A stretch of 64,000 bases of DNA from Primula veris (taxonomy: Eukaryota > Streptophyta > Magnoliopsida > Ericales > Primulaceae): positions 30,413,060 through 30,477,059 of the forward strand of contig OY821742.1 in assembly GCA_963682055.1 (NCBI GenBank), given 5' to 3'. Numbering within the stretch: the first letter of the stretch is position 1; every line of letters begins with the position of its first letter. Positions 57,052-64,000 of the stretch are shown here, piece by piece. The notes beneath the pieces were generated by a model. The model was not told the origin of the DNA. It searched no databases and saw only the letters and a program-made list of their open reading frames with translations. The translations under genes and the position numbers were made by a program.

Positions 57052-58989
57052 GTGGTTAGACTCCCGGACCCAAAAAGGAAAACTTTGGGTGAAAAGGGTA
57101 TAGCTTGCATCTTTGTTGGATATGCTGAGCACTCCAAGGCCTATAGGTTTTATGTTATAGAACCTAATGACTCGATTTCTATTAACACGATTATAGAATC
57201 GAGAGATGCCATATTTGATGAGAATTGTTTCTCTTTTATACCTAGACCAAAGGACTCTATACCTAATTCAGATGAATCTCTAAGGGATGATCATTCAATT
57301 GATGTGCCAAGTGAGACACTTGAACCCCGTAGGAGCAAAATAGCTAGAAAATCTAGATCTTATGGATCTGATTTTCAACTATATTTAGTTGAGGGATCAA
57401 GAGATCAGATTGGTACTCAATACAATTATTGTTATAGTATAGAGGAGGATCCAAGAACGTATGATGAAGCTGTGAAATCTCGAGATTCTGTTTTTTGGAA
57501 AGAAGCAATTGATGAAGAGATTGGTTCTATCATGGAAAATAATACTTGGGTATTATCTGATTTACCACCAGGTTGCAACCCATTGGGTTGCAAATGGATC
57601 TTCAAAAAGAAGATGAAAGTCGATGGTACAATTGACAAGTTTAAAGCTAGATTAGTTATCCAAGGTTTCAGACAAAAGGAAGGGATTGATTATTTCGATA
57701 CCTATGCTCCAGTTGCCCGTATCACTACTATTAGATTGTTGATTGCCTTGGCGGCTATTCATAATCTAGTGATTCATCAAATGGATGTCAAAACAGCATT
57801 TCTGAATGGTGATTTGGAAGAAGAAGTGTATATGAAGCAACCTGAAGGATTTGTAATGCCTGGTAATGAGCATAAAGTGTGTAAGCTAGTTAAGTCGCTG
57901 TATGGGCTGAAACAAGCTCCGAAGCAGTGGCATCAAAAGTTTGATGAAATTGTTTTGTCTAATGGTTTCATTCTATACCAAGAAGACAAATGTGTATATA
58001 GCAAATTTAATACATCCGGTAAAGGAGTTTTCATTTGTCTATATGTTGATGACATGTTGATCTTTGGCACCGACCAAAATCAAGTTGATAAAACGAAGAA
58101 TTTCTTGTCATCAAAGTTCTCCATGAAAGATATGGGAGAAGCGGACGTTATTCTTGGTATTAAGATTAAACGGGAGAATAAGGGGATTGTAATTACGCAA
58201 TCTCATTACATTGAGAAAATACTCAAGAAGTTCAATTATGAAAGTTGTTCTCCAGTAAGTACTCCCATGGATCCGGGAGAAAAGCTTATGCCAAATACAT
58301 GTAAACCTGTGGATCAACTTGAATACTCAAGAGCTATAGGCTCTTTGATGTATGCTATGATTAGCACTAGACCGGATATTGCTTATGCGGTTGGAAAGTT
58401 GAGCAGATTTACTAGTAATCCTAGTAGACATCATTGGCATGCGATAACTAGGGTATTCAAGTACTTGAAGGGTACTATGAATTATGGATTGGCATATATG
58501 GGATTTCCTTTGGTGTTAGAGGGTTATTCGGATGCTAGTTGGATAAATAATGCTGAAGACTCATCCTCTACAAGTGGATGGGTGTTCTTGCTTGGGGGAG
58601 GTGCCATCTCATGGGCTTCCAAGAAGCAAACATGTATAGCTGGTTCCACAATGGAATCTGAGTTTGTAGCATTAGCAGCTGCTGGTAAAGAAGCGGAATG
58701 GCTCAGGAACTTGGTATATGAGATTCCGATATGGCCTAAACCGATATCACCAATTTCTATCCGTTGTGATAGTACTGCCACACTGGCTAAAGCTTATAGT
58801 CAAATATACAATGGAAAGTCTAGACATTTGGGTGTTAGACATAGTATGATTAGGGAATTAATCATGAATGGGGTGATATCTATTGATTTTGTTCGGTCGC
58901 AACAAAACTTAGCTGACCACTTGACGAAGGGGTTAGCTAGAGACTTAGTGAATAAGTCGGTAATTGGGATGGGATTAAAGTCCATTTAA
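57052..58989 (+). CDS. Copia reverse transcriptase-RNase H part, same frame after the stop
   Basis: 645 codons from the first Met; the open frame runs without a break from 56944. Residues 1-60 finish the integrase C-terminal region. RT blocks include [39 protein letters not shown] and [11 protein letters not shown] (YVDD from residue 331). RNase H has [39 protein letters not shown] and a [14 protein letters not shown] end. All catalytic motifs are intact. It would be produced only by read-through of the TGA or be supplied in trans by other copies. The frames add up to about 1,330 codons, a normal Copia length. Confidence 0.95.
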   Translation: MVRLPDPKRKTLGEKGIACIFVGYAEHSKAYRFYVIEPNDSISINTIIESRDAIFDENCFSFIPRPKDSIPNSDESLRDDHSIDVPSETLEPRRSKIARKSRSYGSDFQLYLVEGSRDQIGTQYNYCYSIEEDPRTYDEAVKSRDSVFWKEAIDEEIGSIMENNTWVLSDLPPGCNPLGCKWIFKKKMKVDGTIDKFKARLVIQGFRQKEGIDYFDTYAPVARITTIRLLIALAAIHNLVIHQMDVKTAFLNGDLEEEVYMKQPEGFVMPGNEHKVCKLVKSLYGLKQAPKQWHQKFDEIVLSNGFILYQEDKCVYSKFNTSGKGVFICLYVDDMLIFGTDQNQVDKTKNFLSSKFSMKDMGEADVILGIKIKRENKGIVITQSHYIEKILKKFNYESCSPVSTPMDPGEKLMPNTCKPVDQLEYSRAIGSLMYAMISTRPDIAYAVGKLSRFTSNPSRHHWHAITRVFKYLKGTMNYGLAYMGFPLVLEGYSDASWINNAEDSSSTSGWVFLLGGGAISWASKKQTCIAGSTMESEFVALAAAGKEAEWLRNLVYEIPIWPKPISPISIRCDSTATLAKAYSQIYNGKSRHLGVRHSMIRELIMNGVISIDFVRSQQNLADHLTKGLARDLVNKSVIGMGLKSI

Positions 58990-59549
58990 ATCTATTAGCT
59001 GTGGTATACCCAATTCCCTTCGAATACAACGTTAGAAGCAGAATTCAATGTGGAAAGATCATAGTTAGAGATTGGAGCAATTGTGTTTATCTTCCCAAGG
59101 TATGTGCTCAGACCTGCAAGTGATGGCTAGGTTGAAGTATATCTTCTTAATGGTTCTTTTGAAAAATTGCAAATGCAGGTGCAAGATTAAAAGGATCACC
59201 TATGTGAGCATGAAGTTTTGCCGCTTCAAGAAGCTTGGACTTGGCTTCCTATATGCTTATTAATGGATAAGGACACATGGCTTGTAAAGTGTCAAGTATG
59301 AATAGTAGAGTATTGTAAGAAACATATGTGTACTATATCTTCAGATATTCAAATGGATTGACGGGTTCAATCGTTATGACACCCAGATTTTCGAGTATTT
59401 GGAATGTGTATTTGTACTAAGATGAAAATTCAATCGTAAGACATTTTCATCTATGCATTTGTTTGATTGTTATACCTGTGTGTTATACCTTTGTATATAT
59501 TATTGTATATACTGAGTAAATCAAGGATTACACTAAAATGGGGGGGATT
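58990..59549 (+). other. Copia 3' untranslated region and polypurine tract
   Basis: About 560 bp without a convincing gene (a 63-codon ORF at 59072 is not recognised). It ends in the purine run AAAATGGGGGGGA at about 59535-59547, the plus-strand primer, two bases before the 3' LTR. Confidence 0.75.
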
Positions 59550-60261
59550 TGTTGGTGATTTTAGTATCATCAATGTATTTTAGTAGTAATGTGATTTATT
59601 ATAGGCCGATGCAATAATGCGTTAAACTCGGAAACGAGTTAGGGAAGTGCGGAGTGCACGCTCGTCGAGCCAACGTATAATTGAATATGAATAATTGAAA
59701 CGGGGTTCCAAGGGGCAGAGCCCCTGGCGGGGTCCAAGGGGCGAGAGCCCCTGGCTGGGGTCCCGCTGCCAGGACAGCGGGCGGGGTGCGGGGCAGCGCC
59801 CCGAGCGAAAATTTTTCCGAACAGTTGCTTCCTTTCCGGAAAATTTTGAATAGTTGGATCCTTTCCCAACAGTTGCTTCCTTTCCGGAACAGTTGCTTCC
59901 TTTCCGGAAAATTTTGAATAGTTGCTTCCTTTCCGGAACAGTTGCTTCCTTTCCGGAACAGTTGCTTCCTTTCCGGAACAGTTGCTTCCTTTCCGGAACA
60001 GTTGCTTCCTTTCAGTTTCGGTTATTGATCTCCTATATAAGAAGTCATTTGGCCTCGGTTTTGGATACAGAAACATATAAGAAAATCTCTCTACATTTCC
60101 TAATCTATTCTCCTTGCCAGAAACAGATTGTTCTTCAAGAATTATCCCCACAAAGATTTCGTGAACCCAGGCAATAATAGGGTCGAAATACTTTGTTCGA
60201 AAAGTGTACGAACACGATTCTTCGAAGTTATCCAGGATTATCATACCCTAAATATCTAACA
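59550..60261 (+). repeat. 3' LTR of the complete Copia
   Basis: 712 bp, offset +5,294 from the 5' LTR. I noticed no differences between them. It is followed by the second GTTCT duplication. Confidence 0.95.
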
Positions 60262-60660
60262 GTTCTGCTAGAAATAACAACCAAAAAACCTGATCTTTAA
60301 TTAAACAACCTTGTTCTGCATAGAACCAAACCTAAGCTATAACAGTTCAAGACTAATGAATGACCACAATGAGCAAAATGAAATTGATATCACTCTTAAT
60401 CTTGGTTTGTCGATCATATGCATCTCTTTGTACAACCCATGCTCTAAACATTTGACTCGAGATGGTTTAAGTAAGAGACACATTCCTTCTTTGGTTGTAA
60501 CTTTGAGTTCAACGTAACGACTTATAACTTATAAGGTGCTTTGCATTTGGCTGGCGAGCTCAAGAGTTGAGATTTTTAAGTTTCAGTTTTGTAAAAAGGG
60601 GAAGTTTTGAAGCTGGACAAACATAGATAGATATCTCTTACCCTGAAATAAGCCAACTTA

Positions 60661-61086
<426 letters not shown>

Positions 61087-62071
61087 TTAAATAAACAAAC
61101 ATCCCCCGCATCAGGAGTATCAAAAAGTAAACTTAATTAACGGGTATATGAAACTTACGTAGTTACTGCATAAACAGAAAATTGCAAGTAAGTTCTTTTA
61201 AGCAGAAAAGTAGAACAAAACTAAGCAAGATTTGGATACTTCCATAAACTTATCATGTTATTCTAAGAGTTAAACCTCCTAGAAGTATGCTGCTTTAATT
61301 TGGACAGCACCAGCTCATTTGTAATAAACTTAACTAAGTGTCAAACCTCAGTGCATGATAGGTTCTTACAAAGGAAATCTAAATCATCATCTTTTTTCAG
61401 CCATTACTTCCTGAAATGACGCAACTTTTTACAAATCTAGCATTAGTATTTCTTGTCTTTCACTGGAAGCAAATAGTGGTGAAACCAGGACATGTTCTTG
61501 TGCTAATTTCTAAAGTTCTAAATTTCTAGCTTAGTGAAATATGAGAAGAGATCATTCAAGTCAAATCCAAGATTAAATGATGCTTTCTTTCTTGGGAAAG
61601 AAGGATACTTTAAGCAAAATTGCTGGCCTACTTGAAGCGAGAAGAAATTAAGTTCATCAAGAAATATCTTCTACTTTATCAGCCAAAGAAAAAGCAAAAA
61701 AGGGTTAGTTTTATAAGATAGCAACCAACAGCATTGCAGCTTAGAATCTATACCCAAACAAGCTGTAAAGTGCAACTACAAGTATACTACTATAAAGTAA
61801 CCATACCCTGTCTGCAAGTATACGACTCTGCAGTCTTAAGCTCAAATTGCAACTGGACACAACAAAATCATACGCACTTCAACCAGAGAAGACAATATAA
61901 TAACAATAGGTAGTACTGTGTACCCCAAATAATAGGAAAATGAAAAAACTACCCCATGAAGTTTATTTTAAGTTTTTCAATAAAATAAACTACTTTCCGC
62001 TACGAAATACATTTCAGCTTCAAACCTATTACCAAACAACCTATGAAGTGTGAATATCGCCCATAAGTGGC

Positions 62072-62539
62072 CAGGGGCGGAACCATGATAATTTTTTTGG
62101 TGAGGCCTTGATGTAAAAAATATGTCGAATAGAAGATAAAATAAATAGGTTCTAATATAAATTTTTTTAATTTTTTTTTATTTTTAACATAGCATAAAAT
62201 AAACATGAAGTTAATACAAAGGGTATTGAGCAATAAAATATATTTTTTAACAATCTTTTTTATTTGGGAAAATACAATGGTCATTTACGAAATTTGGTAA
62301 TTTCAAAATAAAAAAACATAAAATTTTAAAAAAGAAGAAGCTGGCAAGATTTGAAATCTTAACCTTCCAGTACATTAAAACAAATTTTACCACTACACTA
62401 ACAGCTCTTCTCTTTAATTAGGGAGACCATCAATATATATATTTTAGAAAAATTTAAATTACACATAAAAAAAATAAAAATTGAAAATCACCGCAGGGGT
62501 GGTCACGGCCACCCCCAGCCACCCCTGGGTCCGCCCCTG
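62072..62539. mobile_element. Non-autonomous hAT element, copy 3
   Basis: Counterpart of 3583-4050 with intact termini and duplication and a few private substitutions. Confidence 0.92.
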
Positions 62540-62695
62540 TAAGTGGCCCCATCTGTCGTCTGTGTGTTGTATCCTTTCTCATATGTTGAAATCATGATTG
62601 CTAACTTGTTTCCTCACAAGGATTACACAAATTCCAAGAGTAAATAAAGTGTCCAAATGTTTATCATAAAAACAATACCAAGAAATAACTGGCAC

Positions 62696-62797
62696 CTGTA
62701 GAACAATAGGCAACTGCTCAGGTGGTTTCTTATGCTTGGATCCATGATCCAGCCACAACTCAAAAGCCGTCAATTGTTCTGTGAAAAATGGACTTGG
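62696..62797 (-). pseudogene. RAPTOR exon fragment, copy 3
   Basis: Same exon as 4207-4308, with identical translation. Confidence 0.87.
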
Positions 62798-63706
62798 CTG
62801 AAAACTTCCAAAAAAAATAAAAAATAAAACATACTAAATATGTTTGCTTAGGGTTTTTTTGGCCATTTCCTATATGACCATCTTATAAAAGTGATTGTAG
62901 AACATATGGTTATTATAATCAATACACCAACTCTAAATCCTAACAAGTTACAAATTTTATATTGTTATGTAATAACATATTATGAATTTTCATGTGCTGT
63001 TAATATTACTAATTAAAATATAAGTAATAGACAATTGAATAGACTATGACACCAACTTATATATCATATTGATACGTGATAGATATTTTTAGAAAAATTA
63101 AACCATAATAATAATAATAACATATAGTGGTGGTACAAATATTATTTAAAATAACCTTTGTTAGTTTTGTATGCAAAATACCTATAATAAAATTGTGTAA
63201 CATATTTGGTTGTTCGTTTATATCTATACAAAGTGAGTATATGTAAACTTGAGTATGTGATAGAATAAGTTTGTCTTTTCCTAGTGGTTTTAATAGTTTT
63301 ATACATTTTTTTGTTCATATTTTTCGTTCTAATAGCTCTGTTTCTTAATTTTACATTTTTATACCTTCGTTTCTTTATACCTTTTCTTTTCGTACCATTT
63401 TTTATTAATTTATATTTATTTTTTCTTGTTTTCTAATTTTTATTTTGTTTTTGGTCAATTTTCAAATGGTGAAACTTTCGACACATGACTGAACATGTCT
63501 TTATTGATGCATCTTTTTTTTAGAGTTTGAAAAATATGTTAAATTGACCAATAAAGAAGAAAAAATAGAAACCGGATACATTTTTTTTAAGAAATCGGGA
63601 ATTTTTTTTTTATAAAATCCCGCTTTTCCGGTGTATTTACAATTCAAAAAATATTATGTACTTTTATTTTTGTAACATCAAACATTTGTGCTGATACCGT
63701 CACTAG

Positions 63707-63823
63707 ATGCATGTGGAAAGAGAAGCCAATCAAGCACCATATAAGCTCGCAAATTGGGGTTGCAATTCGAAAAGGATCATCTACTCCAACATCTATTCCC
63801 TAAAGAACTTCAAGGTATCCTAA
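63707..63823 (+). pseudogene. RNase H-like remnant, copy 3
   Basis: Counterpart of 5218-5334. The remaining 177 bp to the window edge match 5335-5511 and hold nothing else. Confidence 0.35.
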
Positions 63824-64000
63824 GAATGGTAGAAATGGGATTTCCTCATTTTCGGATTAGATGAAGACTTTAGAGAGAGAAGACGAAGAGTATAGTTTGA
63901 CCAGACCAGGTTGTTCGGTGGATCTAGATCTATCTATGTGGTTTTCATTTTGGTATCTCAAGTTTGTGTTTTTGTTCTTTCAAGTTGTAAAGTTTTTCAT

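Larger units (their letters stand above)
54256..60261 (+). mobile_element. Complete Copia retrotransposon (copy 3 only)
   Basis: 6,006 bp bounded by two 712-bp LTRs (TGTTGGTGATTTTAG to AATATCTAACA) and a perfect 5-bp duplication GTTCT (54251-54255 and 60262-60266). Copy 2 shows the empty site TTCTTGTTCTGCTAG near 29845. Internal order is gag, protease, integrase, RT, RNase H (Copia order), polypurine tract, 3' LTR. The two LTRs look identical wherever I compared them, including two full ORF translations, which points to a very recent insertion. The only visible lesion is one in-frame TGA at 56941. Confidence 0.97.

Overview
This window looks like AT-rich nuclear DNA from a flowering plant, probably a eudicot. 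The evidence is plant-type LTR retrotransposons of both superfamilies, a plant LINE ORF1 (DUF4283 plus zinc knuckle), hAT and CACTA miniature elements, and exon-sized pieces of plant genes (RAPTOR, a UBC8/10-type E2, an AAA ATPase) that keep consensus splice sites. I found no bacterial features, no tRNA or rRNA, and no complete, obviously functional host gene.

The dominant structure is a head-to-tail array of one long unit. Copy 1 fills 1-28064 (its left end may be cut by the window), copy 2 is 28065-52469, and copy 3 runs from 52470 past the right edge. The copies are nearly identical by eye. Shared small variants group copies 2 and 3 against copy 1. Large differences mark later events. Copy 1 alone has a 1.92-kb solo LTR (14868-16788, duplication ATATA). 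Copy 2 lacks 5.06 kb of copy 1 (8293-13349) and has a 5'-truncated Tork/Tnt1-like Copia there (36381-39684). Copy 3 carries a complete, young-looking 6.0-kb Copia element (54256-60261) with 712-bp LTRs and duplication GTTCT.

Order within a unit: a CT tract and CACTA-like fragment; a coding remnant; a UBC exon fragment (minus); a hAT miniature element; a RAPTOR exon fragment (minus); an RNase H-like remnant; an old non-coding repeat family, one member holding a second small hAT-like element; and a CACTA miniature element. In copy 1 these are followed by a ~1-kb foldback (10920-11943), an unidentified gene remnant, and tandem foldbacks I and II (12945-14867) with conserved small ORFs in their loops. 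Next come an F-box-like leader, the C-terminal remnant of an Msp1/ATAD1-like AAA ATPase (minus), and a nested retroelement block: a LINE remnant containing a dead chromovirus and an LTR-like segment. The LINE block interrupts the second member of a ~509-bp direct repeat.

There is no operon or pathway here. The region is a gene-poor graveyard of captured exons and nested elements that has been amplified as a whole. The most interesting feature is the inverted-repeat cluster. In copy 2 a Copia LTR sits inside the loop of foldback I, directly upstream of an intact foldback II. If the LTR reads outward it could produce hairpin RNA; that is inference.
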